Positions 27,143 to 36,110 of a DNA stretch of 64,000 nt are shown here, piece by piece; positions within the stretch are counted from its first letter, which is position 1; every line of letters begins with the position of its first letter. The stretch covers positions 1,736,001 to 1,800,000 of the forward strand of contig NZ_CP117255.1 in the NCBI RefSeq assembly GCF_003240565.2, in the 5' to 3' direction. A program made the translations under genes and the position numbers. The stretch comes from Rhizobium tumorigenes (lineage in GTDB: Bacteria; Pseudomonadota; Alphaproteobacteria; Rhizobiales; Rhizobiaceae). The notes under the pieces were generated by a model, which was given only the letters and a program-made list of their open reading frames with translations, did no database searches and was not told the origin of the DNA.

Positions 27143-29872
27143 TCAGGACTGGACTTCAGGTTTGCCATCTATTTTCCGCCGGTTGGACCTGCTTCGTGTC
27201 TCCGCTGGCGCCGTCGCCTCCGGCGGCAAGATCGGCGGCTCCACGATGTCATCGGGGTTTTCCGTGCCATCAAGCAGCTTGGCTTCCATCCGCTGTCTCT
27301 CCGCGCGGCGGCTGATGTGCAATTCCTGCTGAGGGTAAGGCATGTCGATGCCTTCCTTTTTAAAGCGCTTGAGGATGGCGATGCGCAGGTTGTTGCGGAT
27401 GGGCATGCCGTCCGAGAGGTCGGCCAGGTAAAAACGCATCTCGAAGTCCAGCGACGACGGACCGAAGCGGAGGAACTCGACGTGCGGCTCCGGGTTTTTC
27501 AGCACCTTCGGCACGGCCTTGACCAGTTCCAGCAAGAGCGCCATCACCTGTTCCGGGTCGCAGTCATAGCCGACGGAAACCGGGATTTCGGAGCGCGCAA
27601 GCCTGTTGCGGTGCGTCCAATTGCCGACCGAAGCATTGATCAACTCGGAATTCGGCACGATGATCGACTGCTGGCGAAATGTCTCGATCTCCGTCGCACG
27701 AACGGAAATGCGCTTGACGATGCCTTCCGAAGTCCCGGAAACGATCCAGTCGCCCACCTTGAACGGCCGCTCGACGAGCAGAATGAGGCCAGACACAAAG
27801 TTGGACACGATGTTTTGAAGGCCGAAACCGATACCAACGGACAGCGCACTGGCGACCAGCGCAAGGCTAGACAAATCGATACCCGCAGCCGATATGCCGA
27901 TCACAGCGGCAATTGCCACGCCGAGATAGCCGATGCCGGTCTTGACCGAGTTGCGGACGCCGAGATCGACCTGGCCACGCGCCATGACCGTGCCGTCCAG
28001 CCAGCGCTGGAACCAGCGGGTAACAAGGTACCCGCCGATGAAGAATAGGACGCCGGCAAGGATACCGACGAGAGAAATCCTGATGCTCCCGAGCCTGATC
28101 TCGGTGAACAGCCGGTAGAAGAAAATTTCCAGATCCTGGACGTGGAATCCCCACGACAACAGGATAAGCGGAATACCCGTAATCAGCGCGAAGACGTAGA
28201 TCGCCAGTCCGGCCACGAGGCCTGCCTGATCGAGCATCGCGGTGCTGATGCTGGCCCGGCTCTGCAGGAAACGGCCGACCGATGTCTCGGGGAAATTCTC
28301 CTGATCGGACACTGCCTTGCCGAGCAGAATACCGAGATACATGGTGACGAGAACCGCGCTGGTGACGATCAGCTGAAGGGCGATAAAGCGGGCGAGCCCG
28401 ACATAGCCGATCACCGCCATGAAGATGAGCGCGGCACCGATAACCCTCAGGATAATGGCGAGGCCATGCGGCCAGCGGCGGCCCGGGGCCTCGGGATCGC
28501 CGCTTCTCGCAAGCATCGGCTTGCCGAACGACACCGCGATGAAGATCAGGCCGATGATCAGCGCTGCCGAGAAGCTCTTCGCTACAGTCACGATGACCGG
28601 TGAGCCCATCGATTCGCTGATGCGATTGAGAACAAAATCGAGGCCATTGACGGTGGCAATGGCGAGCAGGCACCAGCCCACCGACCGCGCGCCCTTGTTG
28701 GAAAGCTTCACGAGCCGCCAGCTGGGTTCGAACGGCGCAAAGACGGCATTGACGAAGCTCGCCACGAAATAGACCAGGCCGACGAAGCCGAACACGGCCG
28801 CAAACACCGGAGTGATGTCCGGCCGCAGCACGTTGAAACTCTCGAGGAAAAAGAACGAAAGCACGAGGAAGGCTGCCACCGACAGCGCCCTGATCATTGT
28901 CGACCAGAAGGCGATGGAAAGCCGGCTCATATAGGAAGGAGCCTCGATCGTCTCGTCACGGAAGAAGTATCGCCCGAAAAGCCGATAACCGCCGGCCATG
29001 AAGATCATGGCTGCAGCAAGCGACAGGAAAACGGCAGTAAACAGCGGAATCCGCTTGAACTTCCAGACGAACGTACCCCAGCTCGATAGGGCGTTGCGAA
29101 AGTTCACTGCCTCCTGCACGAGGGCCTGGCCGGCATCGTCGAACGTCGAAAGCGAGAGTTCGGTACGGCGAAAGAGCGTATCGGCGAAAAGACGACGACG
29201 GAGCTCGGTAATTTGACCGGACACCCGCGTAGCGCTGGCCGTCAGATTGTCGGCATCGCCCATGACGACGTTGATCTGCGCGATTGCAGAGGTCAGCTTT
29301 TCGCGCTCCTGCGTCACCATCGGAGCCTCGGCAGGTTGGCCCTCTTTCGGAGGCGGGCCGATCTGCGTCAGTCGCGCCGTCATGTCGTCGGCCCGCGGCT
29401 TCAGGCGCCCCGAGATCGCGGCGGCGGCTCGGGTAAGATCATCGGCCTTGCCGGCAAGGGTCACCAGCGCATCGTCGTCGGAAGCGCCCTGCTTGACGCT
29501 ATCCTCGAGGGAGGCAAGCTGTTTGCGAGCCTGCGTGATCTCGGCTGCGGTGCGATCGAGGCCGTTGGCCGCAGCCGGCTGTTGGTTTTGCTGGTCATCC
29601 GCCGGCGTCGCGTCAGGCTTTGCCGCATCCGGCGCTGCTGTATCGGGCTTTGATGCATCTGATTTGGGCGCGTCAGGTGCGGACGAAGCCGCTGGCGCCG
29701 GCGTTGTCTGGGGTGACGATGTCGCCGGAGCCGCCGGCTGCTGCGCGCGTGCCGGCAAGGCAACCGCAGTCGCTGACACGGCAAGCGTCAGGAAAAGGAC
29801 GGAGATCGAATTCAGAATTGGTCGCAAGCGTCTTCCCCAGGGCAACAGGTCAGTTGGCGAGATCATCGTCAT
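27143..29872 (-). CDS. Mechanosensitive ion channel family protein (DUF3772 plus MscS)
   Basis: 909 residues; two ATGs, at 29872 and 29866, are equally plausible starts. A signal peptide or first helix (ILNSISVLFLTLAVSATAVALPARA) is followed by a low-complexity Ala/Pro/Asp stretch (residues 45-100), a periplasmic DUF3772-like helical domain (about 100-260), some ten membrane helices and a C-terminal MscS domain. The pore-lining helix and beta-domain are seen as LSVGIGFGLQNIVSNFVSGLILL and ERPFKVGDWI. Large MscS relatives of this build (MscK/MscM type) release solutes on hypo-osmotic shock. It stands alone on the minus strand between signalling genes. Confidence 0.93.
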   Translation of the reverse strand: MTMISPTDLLPWGRRLRPILNSISVLFLTLAVSATAVALPARAQQPAAPATSSPQTTPAPAASSAPDAPKSDASKPDTAAPDAAKPDATPADDQQNQQPAAANGLDRTAAEITQARKQLASLEDSVKQGASDDDALVTLAGKADDLTRAAAAISGRLKPRADDMTARLTQIGPPPKEGQPAEAPMVTQEREKLTSAIAQINVVMGDADNLTASATRVSGQITELRRRLFADTLFRRTELSLSTFDDAGQALVQEAVNFRNALSSWGTFVWKFKRIPLFTAVFLSLAAAMIFMAGGYRLFGRYFFRDETIEAPSYMSRLSIAFWSTMIRALSVAAFLVLSFFFLESFNVLRPDITPVFAAVFGFVGLVYFVASFVNAVFAPFEPSWRLVKLSNKGARSVGWCLLAIATVNGLDFVLNRISESMGSPVIVTVAKSFSAALIIGLIFIAVSFGKPMLARSGDPEAPGRRWPHGLAIILRVIGAALIFMAVIGYVGLARFIALQLIVTSAVLVTMYLGILLGKAVSDQENFPETSVGRFLQSRASISTAMLDQAGLVAGLAIYVFALITGIPLILLSWGFHVQDLEIFFYRLFTEIRLGSIRISLVGILAGVLFFIGGYLVTRWFQRWLDGTVMARGQVDLGVRNSVKTGIGYLGVAIAAVIGISAAGIDLSSLALVASALSVGIGFGLQNIVSNFVSGLILLVERPFKVGDWIVSGTSEGIVKRISVRATEIETFRQQSIIVPNSELINASVGNWTHRNRLARSEIPVSVGYDCDPEQVMALLLELVKAVPKVLKNPEPHVEFLRFGPSSLDFEMRFYLADLSDGMPIRNNLRIAILKRFKKEGIDMPYPQQELHISRRAERQRMEAKLLDGTENPDDIVEPPILPPEATAPAETRSRSNRRKIDGKPEVQS

Positions 29873-29943
29873 CGCTTGTAAAGCAAACCAAGGCGACAGA
29901 AAGGCAACCTTTCACCGCACTTGCCAGTCGCGCGGCAGATCGA

Positions 29944-31002
29944 TCAATCGATCGAAAAATTCAACATCGCGCGCGTGCCCTGGCGATCGGGAGCGTAGAG
30001 AATGCTGGACTTCAGGCTGGAAGCCATCGCCGTCAGGATCTTGGTACCGAGCCCCGTGCCCTTGGCCGGCGCGGTTCGGTCGAAGCCGACGCCATCGTCC
30101 TCGACATGCACACGAAGCCCACCCTGGCCGGTCTGGTCGACGACGACGCGGATTTCACCGGTCTGCCCGGCGGGATAGGCGTACTTATAGGCATTGGTGA
30201 CGAGTTCGCTGATGATCAGCCCGAGCGTGATCACCTTGTCAGTCGACAGGATGACATCGTCGCACTCGATCTTCACGCTATGCGGCCGCTGGTCGTCGCG
30301 CATCGATGCTTCCAGTTCGGCAAGCAGGCTTTCCAGGTATTCCTTCACCCGGACAGTACCAACCTCATGGCTGGTGTAGAGCCGCCGGTGGACACTGGCG
30401 ATGGCGTTGATGCGGATCTGCGTCTCCTGAAGCGCATCGATGGTCACCTGATCCTTGGTGACGGAAGCCTGCATGCGGATCAGCGCGGCCACCAGCCCGA
30501 GGCTGTTGGCGATCCGATGGTTGACCTCTGAAAGCAGTAGCTCGGCGCGGTCGCGTTCATGACGGATCACCGCCTGAGCGCGCAACGTATCGCGTCGGAA
30601 CCGCGCCCGTTCCAGCCCTTGCGCCAACGCTGCGGCCAGCAGGTCGAAGTAATCGGACGAAACGCCCTTCATGACATAGTCGTCGGCACCGGCCTTCAGG
30701 GCCGCAACTGCCACGCCGGCGTCTCCCGATCCGGTTGCGTAGATGACCGGCGGATGATCGGCACCGGAGACGATGCACGGCAGCAGGTCCAGCCCCGTTT
30801 CCCCTTCGAGGAAATGGTCGAGGACAATCGCGTCTATGCCGCCTTCGGCAAGACGCGCGAGGCCGGCAGCACCGTCCTTCGCCAGATGAAGCTCGTAGCC
30901 GCGACGCTGCATATTTTTGCGCGTCAGCACGCCGAGTGCTTCATCGTCGTCTATATAGAGAATATGGATCGCAGCATCCGCCGCAGCATCCAGCTCTATC
31001 AT
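29944..31002 (-). CDS. Receiver domain fused to a HisKA_2-type histidine kinase
   Basis: 352 residues. REC (12-128) has the acidic cluster YIDDDE and the phosphoacceptor Asp in IVLDHFLEGETG. The kinase part begins with the HisKA_2/HWE-like box LLLSEVNHRIANSLGLV, whose His is the phosphorylation site, and a HATPase_c with ISELVTNAYKYAYP, DDGVGFD and GLGTKI. No membrane helix, so it is cytoplasmic. Its ATG overlaps the stop of the CheY-like gene by four bases (ATGA). It is third in the operon and would receive phosphate on REC, coupling it to its own kinase activity. HisKA_2/HWE kinases often phosphorylate the general stress regulator PhyR. Confidence 0.92.
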   Translation of the reverse strand: MIELDAAADAAIHILYIDDDEALGVLTRKNMQRRGYELHLAKDGAAGLARLAEGGIDAIVLDHFLEGETGLDLLPCIVSGADHPPVIYATGSGDAGVAVAALKAGADDYVMKGVSSDYFDLLAAALAQGLERARFRRDTLRAQAVIRHERDRAELLLSEVNHRIANSLGLVAALIRMQASVTKDQVTIDALQETQIRINAIASVHRRLYTSHEVGTVRVKEYLESLLAELEASMRDDQRPHSVKIECDDVILSTDKVITLGLIISELVTNAYKYAYPAGQTGEIRVVVDQTGQGGLRVHVEDDGVGFDRTAPAKGTGLGTKILTAMASSLKSSILYAPDRQGTRAMLNFSID

Positions 31003-31445
31003 TCCACCTCCGGTATCTTCATGACGGCAACGAACATGCCGAGCTGCTGTATCGCATGCACAAACTTGTCGTATTGCATCGGTTTGCTGACATAGACATT
31101 GGCGCCGAGGTCATAGCAGCGGGCGATTTCGCGCGGGTCGTCGGTGGTCGTCAGAACGATCACCATGGCCCGCCTCGTATGTTCGTTGGCCTTGACCTTC
31201 TGGAGAATATCCAGCCCGCTCATGTCGGGAAGGTTGAGGTCGAGCAGGATGAGGATGGGCTGCCCACGCGAAGGTTCGCCGCTGCCATCCTTGCCGAGCA
31301 TGAAATCGAGCGCGTCGCCACCTGTGACAAAGGGCACGATCTCGTTGGTGACGCCAGCGCGACGGATATTCTTCTCGATCAGCCGTGCGTGGCCTTCATC
31401 GTCTTCGATCATGATGATCTTGACGGTATTCGGGGAACTCATCAT
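30999..31445 (-). CDS. CheY-like single-domain response regulator
   Basis: 148 residues from ATG 31445, which overlaps the kinase stop (ATGATGA). It is a stand-alone receiver of the Rcp1 type: MIEDDEGHARLIEKNIRRAG, phosphoacceptor Asp in LILLDLNLPDMSG, Thr in VLTTTDDP and Lys in YVSKPMQYDKF. It probably shuttles phosphate between the upstream CHASE3 kinase and the downstream REC-HisKA_2 protein; both overlaps make translational coupling likely. Confidence 0.93.
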   Translation of the reverse strand: MMSSPNTVKIIMIEDDEGHARLIEKNIRRAGVTNEIVPFVTGGDALDFMLGKDGSGEPSRGQPILILLDLNLPDMSGLDILQKVKANEHTRRAMVIVLTTTDDPREIARCYDLGANVYVSKPMQYDKFVHAIQQLGMFVAVMKIPEVE

Positions 31446-32935
31446 TTCGAATCTTCTCTTTTCAGTCGGGCCATATCGGCCGCAATCTTAACTTCAAATG
31501 TTGTCCCCTGCCCCAGCTCCGAACGGACGGTGACATCTCCACCGAGACGCCGAGCCAATGCACGAACATGGGCGAGGCCGACGCCGTCGCCCGGCATGTC
31601 CTGCCTGCCCGAGCGCCGGAACAGCTCGAAAATCCTTTCCTGGTCGCCTGCAGCGATTCCCCGTCCATTATCGCTGATTTCGACGCTCGCGAACATACCA
31701 TGACGCCTGCCGGAAATGGAGATCTTGCCGCGACGTGAGGGGTCCAGGTACTTGATGGCGTTGTCAAGCAGGTTGCCGACGATCTGCTGCAGCGCCAGCC
31801 TGTCGGACTGCACCTCTGGCAGCACGCCTTGTATGTCGACTTCGATCTCGGCTTCGTCCAGCCGATGGCGGAGCGTACCCAGCGTGTCCTCCACCAGTTC
31901 CGAAAGCTTGATGCGATCGCGGTGCAGCTCACGGTTTCCGGCTCGCGCAAGCACCAGGATCTGGTTGATCAGATTGTCCATTCGACGCATCGAGGTCCGG
32001 ATGAAACCCAGCGCTTCCGGAATGTCGGTGTCGATTGCCTCGACGGCCGCACGACCTTCGAGCGTTGTCAGGTCGGCATTGTTATTCTCGAGGTATGACT
32101 TGAACACCTGTGCGGCGCGATCGAGCTCTTCCGTGAAGCCCATGATGTTGACGAGCGGCGCACGCAAGTCGTGGCTGACGATATAGGCATAGGCCTGCAG
32201 TTCGTCATTTGCCCTTTGCAGCCCCTGGGTTCGGGCAACCACTGTCTCTTCCAGCGTTTCATTGGCACTGGCAAGCTGCAGTCGTGCCGCCTCGATCTGC
32301 CGATGGTGGTCGCGGATAAGCTTGAACGCTCCTGCGGCCAACGCCACAAGCAGGGCTGCACTTACCGCAATGATCGCCGAAAGCGACGTTGTAGATGCCC
32401 TCAGCGAAGCGATATGATCGCCCGAGTTGACGATGCCGCGCTGCTGGATGACGTTGATCTGCTGACGGATTTCATCCATCAATTCGATCCCGACATTCGA
32501 TTCGACCAAGGCAAGAGCACCGGCGGTATCGCCGGCGGAACGCAGGTCCACCGTGCGTTTCATCTCCGAGAGCTTTCGATCCATAAGGGACTTGAGGTTG
32601 TCCACCGAAGACTGCGGAACGCCGATCTCGATCAGGCGCGGCGTGAGCGCGGCAATTTCGGCCGGGATCGACACTGCGGATTTTGTGAACGGCGCAAGAT
32701 AACGCGCGTCGCCGGTCAGAAGATAGCCGCGCTGTCCGGTCTCGGCATCCTGCGCCGAACTCAGCAGGTTCAACACGCGATTGTTGAGACGGCTTGCATC
32801 GACCGCACTATCCGCTTCCTCCGCCGCACGGCCGCTGAAATAAAGAGCGCCAAGGACAACAAGCAAAAGGGTTGTGGCACCAATGGTCAGGATCGCAGGG
32901 ATGGAACTGGAGATCGATTTATTAAAACGTATCAT
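31442..32935 (-). CDS. CHASE3-domain sensor histidine kinase
   Basis: 497 residues from ATG 32935; upstream in-frame codons back to 33064 pass through the promoter and are unlikely to be translated. One membrane helix (about 10-32), a periplasmic CHASE3 sensor (about 35-180, with the family sequence DAETGQRGYLLTGDARYL), a second helix (about 187-209), a coiled linker and HisKA (His in YIVSHDLRAPLVNIMGF) and HATPase_c (NLLDNAIKY, DNGRGI, GDGVGLAHVRA). First in a three-gene operon with the CheY-like and REC-HisKA_2 genes. The layout is that of phytochrome-type Rcp relays but the sensor is extracytoplasmic; the signal is unknown. Confidence 0.93.
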   Translation of the reverse strand: MIRFNKSISSSIPAILTIGATTLLLVVLGALYFSGRAAEEADSAVDASRLNNRVLNLLSSAQDAETGQRGYLLTGDARYLAPFTKSAVSIPAEIAALTPRLIEIGVPQSSVDNLKSLMDRKLSEMKRTVDLRSAGDTAGALALVESNVGIELMDEIRQQINVIQQRGIVNSGDHIASLRASTTSLSAIIAVSAALLVALAAGAFKLIRDHHRQIEAARLQLASANETLEETVVARTQGLQRANDELQAYAYIVSHDLRAPLVNIMGFTEELDRAAQVFKSYLENNNADLTTLEGRAAVEAIDTDIPEALGFIRTSMRRMDNLINQILVLARAGNRELHRDRIKLSELVEDTLGTLRHRLDEAEIEVDIQGVLPEVQSDRLALQQIVGNLLDNAIKYLDPSRRGKISISGRRHGMFASVEISDNGRGIAAGDQERIFELFRRSGRQDMPGDGVGLAHVRALARRLGGDVTVRSELGQGTTFEVKIAADMARLKREDSK

Positions 32936-33019
32936 CTTCGCTACGGTACACCCCTGCCGAACTCTATCAGGCAGGGCCAGGCGAGATGCGCCTGTAGCGA
33001 CGCCACCGATCCCTGCGGG

Positions 33020-33044
33020 AACGCCCCCGCGTTGAAATGGTTCC
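33020..33044 (-). promoter_or_regulatory. Consensus EcfG-type (general stress sigma) promoter of the phosphorelay operon
   Basis: On the minus strand GGAAC (33044-33040), exactly 16 bases, then CGTT (33023-33020). This equals the consensus for alphaproteobacterial EcfG sigma factors. It lies 85 bases upstream of the kinase start codon. Confidence 0.7.
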
Positions 33045-33120
33045 TCGGCCTCTGAAAAATACACGATATTTGTGACATCTGACGTCGTCGCCTCTTGAAC
33101 CCGGGCGTGACGTAGCCGTC

Positions 33121-33582
33121 TTAGCCCGTCACGGAAACCAGAGCTTCTTCAGCATCCAGTCCTTGCGTCCCGCTCGCCACGAATTGCTCGAGGGTCATGT
33201 TGTCAAGGATCGTCGCTACCGCGTCGCGAACCGCGGTCATCGATCTCCGTACCTGACAGCCTGCGGGATCGGCGCAGTCGTCGCAGGCTTCAAAGGCAGT
33301 ACGGCTTGCACAACGGATCGGCGCAAGCGGCCCATCAAGGGTGCGGATCACATGGCCGATGCGGATTTCAGCAGCCGGACGAGATAGCGAATAGCCGCCG
33401 CCGGGCCCCTTTTTCGAGCGCAGCACGCCGGAATTTCGCAACTCCAGCAAAATCGCATCGAGGAACTTCTTCGGGATATTGTTGCGTACGGCAACGTCGT
33501 TGATGAAAGCGGTTTCGCCTGGGCCCAGACGAGCAAGATCGACCAGCGCCTTGAGACCGTATTTTCCTTTTTTTGTCAGCAT
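33121..33582 (-). CDS. Rrf2 family transcriptional regulator
   Basis: 153 residues, ATG 33582. The winged helix is near the N-terminus (YGLKALVDLARL, ETAFINDVAVRNNIPKKFLDAILLELRNSGVLRSKKG, GGGYSLSRP). Four cysteines follow at 91, 100, 103 and 109 (CASRTAFEACDDCADPAGC); in IscR, NsrR and RirA three cysteines in this region bind an Fe-S cluster, so cluster sensing is possible. The sequence start (LTKKGKYGLKALVDLA) differs from that of RirA. It lies 160 bases downstream of a flavoprotein gene on the same strand. Confidence 0.88.
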   Translation of the reverse strand: MLTKKGKYGLKALVDLARLGPGETAFINDVAVRNNIPKKFLDAILLELRNSGVLRSKKGPGGGYSLSRPAAEIRIGHVIRTLDGPLAPIRCASRTAFEACDDCADPAGCQVRRSMTAVRDAVATILDNMTLEQFVASGTQGLDAEEALVSVTG

Positions 33583-33742
33583 GAGATTCGCTTACCTGAA
33601 GACGCACGACCGCAGCATCTCGCTGATCGGCAATCACGCAAGCTGCGTAACGCCGGGAGAGCGCGCGGGCAAGCCGATATCGCAGAAATTGCAGGCTTAT
33701 AAGACGATAAAATTGCATTTGAAAGAAAGGCGGACGCGGCCA

Positions 33743-35179
33743 TTACAGGCTGTGCAGGCGCTGCTTGTCGGGAAACAGGGTACGGACAGTATTTGCTACG
33801 CCGGATGCGACGAATACAGCGTGCTCGGTCACTTGCGGCAGGCCCATGAGTTCGCCGAATGTACCGCGCGCCAGCGGTCCCGATATGAACAGGGATGCCG
33901 TCGCCGTTCCCGACGCACCGATCGCTTGTGAATTTGCATTGCAGTCGAGACCGAGTCCCGTCGGGTCGTTCACCAGATAGCCCGTTTCGGCCAGACCTGC
34001 GAGAAAGGACTGGCTGCGCAGGATGCCGCCATGCCCCGGTCCCGTCGTGACCACCACTGCATCGAAATGCCCCTCGACCCGCTGGCGCGACCGCCCGAGC
34101 CGCAGCACGCAGCGGATGCCATCTCCATCGACGGTAACATCGGCCACGGAGCCAGCCAGCACCGTCATTCGGCCGTCGGCGATTGCCGCCTCGGTCGCAG
34201 CCTCGACTTGTGGCGCCACGCGGAACCGATGAACGTCCCAGAACGGACGAAGGTGACGCGCGATCCGCCGCCTCTCCTCAACCGGCAGGCCGCGCCATAA
34301 CGCCTCGCCATGGCCCCTCACCTGATCAATCACGGCGTGCCAGCTGAGCCCCTCCCTGCCAGCGTCGCGGATGGCAGCCCGCACGCGTTTGAGAAGTCCT
34401 GACGCAGTCTGCATGGGGTCGGAGGTGAAATCGCCGAACGGGTCCTGCGGCACCAAAGGATGGCCGCGCGATCGCAAGCCTCGGCGCGAGACCGCTGTGA
34501 TCGGCCCCCGATGGCCCCGCAGGCCAAGCGCTGCAACGACATCGGCAGATGTCAGCCCGTTGCCGACGATCAGCACACGGTCGTCGATACCAATCGGGTC
34601 GAGCGCGCCATGACGGGTGGGGTCGGCGACGAAGCGCGGATTTCGGCCAAGAATGCTGGCAAGCGGTTCCGGTGCGGACGGTGCCGGATGACTGGTCGCA
34701 ATGACGAGCATATCGGCATCGACGACATAGCCGCCCTCACCCGTCAGGTGCCAGCGATCGTTCAGGCGATCTGCCGAGAGCACGCGCTCGCGGACATGGC
34801 GAATGGCACCGCTTTCGACGAGTGGCTGGATCATTGCGTTCATGTAACGTCCGAACAGACCGCGCCTTGGATAGAGGGCGCCGCTGACTGCCAGTGCGTC
34901 GGGATCGTCGGCAAGAGCCGCGTTCTCATCGATCCAGCGCTGGAAGTGCTCTGGATCATCCGGAAACAGGCTCATTCGGGTGGATGGCACATTGATGCGG
35001 TGGGCAGGCTCGACCGTGTCGTAGGCAAGACCCGCCCCGAGCAATGCCCGTGGTTCGAACAGAACGATTTGTTGCTTGCCGAACAGACCAGTTCCCGCAA
35101 GATGGTAGGCAACCGCCGCTCCTGAAACACCACCTCCAACAATGGCAACAACAGGAATTGTCTCGGGCGAAGAAAGCAT
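33743..35179 (-). CDS. FAD/NAD(P)-binding oxidoreductase (NAD_binding_9 / HcgN-like)
   Basis: 478 residues from ATG 35179. N-terminal dinucleotide-binding motif IVGGGVSGAAVAYHLA, then EPRALLGAGLAYD and HRINVPSTRMSLF, characteristic of the FAD-NAD(P)-binding family that replaces classical monooxygenase motifs. A second Rossmann motif, VLIVGNGLTSADVVAALG, binds NAD(P). No membrane segment. The substrate is unknown. It precedes the Rrf2 gene on the same strand, and such pairs are seen in sulfur or nitrogen-oxide metabolism, which makes redox or sulfur chemistry a reasonable but unproved guess. Confidence 0.88.
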   Translation of the reverse strand: MLSSPETIPVVAIVGGGVSGAAVAYHLAGTGLFGKQQIVLFEPRALLGAGLAYDTVEPAHRINVPSTRMSLFPDDPEHFQRWIDENAALADDPDALAVSGALYPRRGLFGRYMNAMIQPLVESGAIRHVRERVLSADRLNDRWHLTGEGGYVVDADMLVIATSHPAPSAPEPLASILGRNPRFVADPTRHGALDPIGIDDRVLIVGNGLTSADVVAALGLRGHRGPITAVSRRGLRSRGHPLVPQDPFGDFTSDPMQTASGLLKRVRAAIRDAGREGLSWHAVIDQVRGHGEALWRGLPVEERRRIARHLRPFWDVHRFRVAPQVEAATEAAIADGRMTVLAGSVADVTVDGDGIRCVLRLGRSRQRVEGHFDAVVVTTGPGHGGILRSQSFLAGLAETGYLVNDPTGLGLDCNANSQAIGASGTATASLFISGPLARGTFGELMGLPQVTEHAVFVASGVANTVRTLFPDKQRLHSL

Positions 35180-35397
35180 CAGCTAGTCCTTTTTATGCAT
35201 CGCCTGCCGGAAGCCTACCTCTACTCCGGGCGTCGCGCGATCAATATACGCTGGTGACGGCGTGACAAGGGAAGGGCTTCCGGTCCTGAGACGAACAGCA
35301 GAATGTTTTTTCGAGCCTTTCCGCAACCCTGAATTTTATTCATGACGGCCCTTCTAAAGAGGAGTACACTGGACGCTCTCTTGAGGAGGAGAAAAAC

Positions 35398-35499
35398 ATG
35401 GAAATCTTCAGACTGCTGACAGCATTCGACTACCTGCTGGTTGTTGTGCTCTGCGGCGTATTCGCACTTGCCATGGCCAACGGAAGAAGCCATCGCTGA
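35398..35499 (+). CDS. Small single-span membrane protein of 33 residues
   Basis: ATG 35398 follows an unusually strong ribosome site, TTGAGGAGGAG, with good spacing, and stop TGA is at 35497. The product (MEIFRLLTAFDYLLVVVLCG, then VFALAMANGRSHR) is one hydrophobic helix with a positively charged C-terminus, so probably a small inner-membrane protein with N-in or N-out to be settled. It is too short for most gene finders. It lies alone, divergent from the flavoprotein gene, with 110 bases before the next gene, which is on the other strand. Confidence 0.6.
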   Translation: MEIFRLLTAFDYLLVVVLCGVFALAMANGRSHR

Positions 35500-35610
35500 C
35501 AACAAAATCGGCCCGGAGATCTGGGGAGACCTTCGGACCGACCTATGCTTAAGGCAAAATGCTCTTGTGTTATGTTAAGTCATCATCAAGAGCTGAAGAA
35601 ACCGAGGTCC

Positions 35611-36093
35611 TTAGAGTGAAACCTTGGCATTTTCACCCATGTCGGGTTTCGCGCTCGATAGGGCTGCGGCAATCATCTTGACGTAGCTGACGACGGTGCC
35701 GGGGCTGTCCCAGTATTCCGCGTATTTAGGCGTCACCTTCAGCACGCGGATGGATGGGTCCTCCGCGCTGTCCCACCAGGCTTTGGCGGGCGTCGAGAAA
35801 AGTGCGCGGATTCTCTCGCGGTCGTTCGACACTTCTGCATCGGCCGTGACTGACACATACTTCTGCCCCTTCGTATCGGCAAAGGACAGGCCGACATTGT
35901 GCCGACGCTCGATTTCCTCGTCCTTGTGGCTTGCCACATCGGTCAGAAAATAGATCGCATTTTCAATCGGCTCGAAATGGGCTGCCATCGGTCGCGAACG
36001 GATGTCCTCGCCGACGCGGGTGGAAAGCATGCAGAAGACGATCTTCTCCATCAATTCCCAGGTGCGTGTGACCTTTTCGTTTTCTTGTGTCAT
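35611..36093 (-). CDS. Pyridoxamine 5'-phosphate oxidase-like general stress protein (GSP26 family)
   Basis: 160 residues, ATG 36093 with GAGGA eight bases upstream. Split-barrel FMN-binding fold of the general stress protein 26 type: WELMEKIVFCMLSTRV, RSRPMAAHFEP, IYFLTDVASHKDEEIERRHNVGLSF, KYVSVTADAEV. Members bind FMN or FAD and are induced by stress; the reaction is unclear. It follows the SDR gene by 17 bases, so the two form an operon served by the EcfG-type promoter at 37004-37028. Confidence 0.9.
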   Translation of the reverse strand: MTQENEKVTRTWELMEKIVFCMLSTRVGEDIRSRPMAAHFEPIENAIYFLTDVASHKDEEIERRHNVGLSFADTKGQKYVSVTADAEVSNDRERIRALFSTPAKAWWDSAEDPSIRVLKVTPKYAEYWDSPGTVVSYVKMIAAALSSAKPDMGENAKVSL

Positions 36094-36110
36094 GACATTT
36101 CCTCTTTTGA

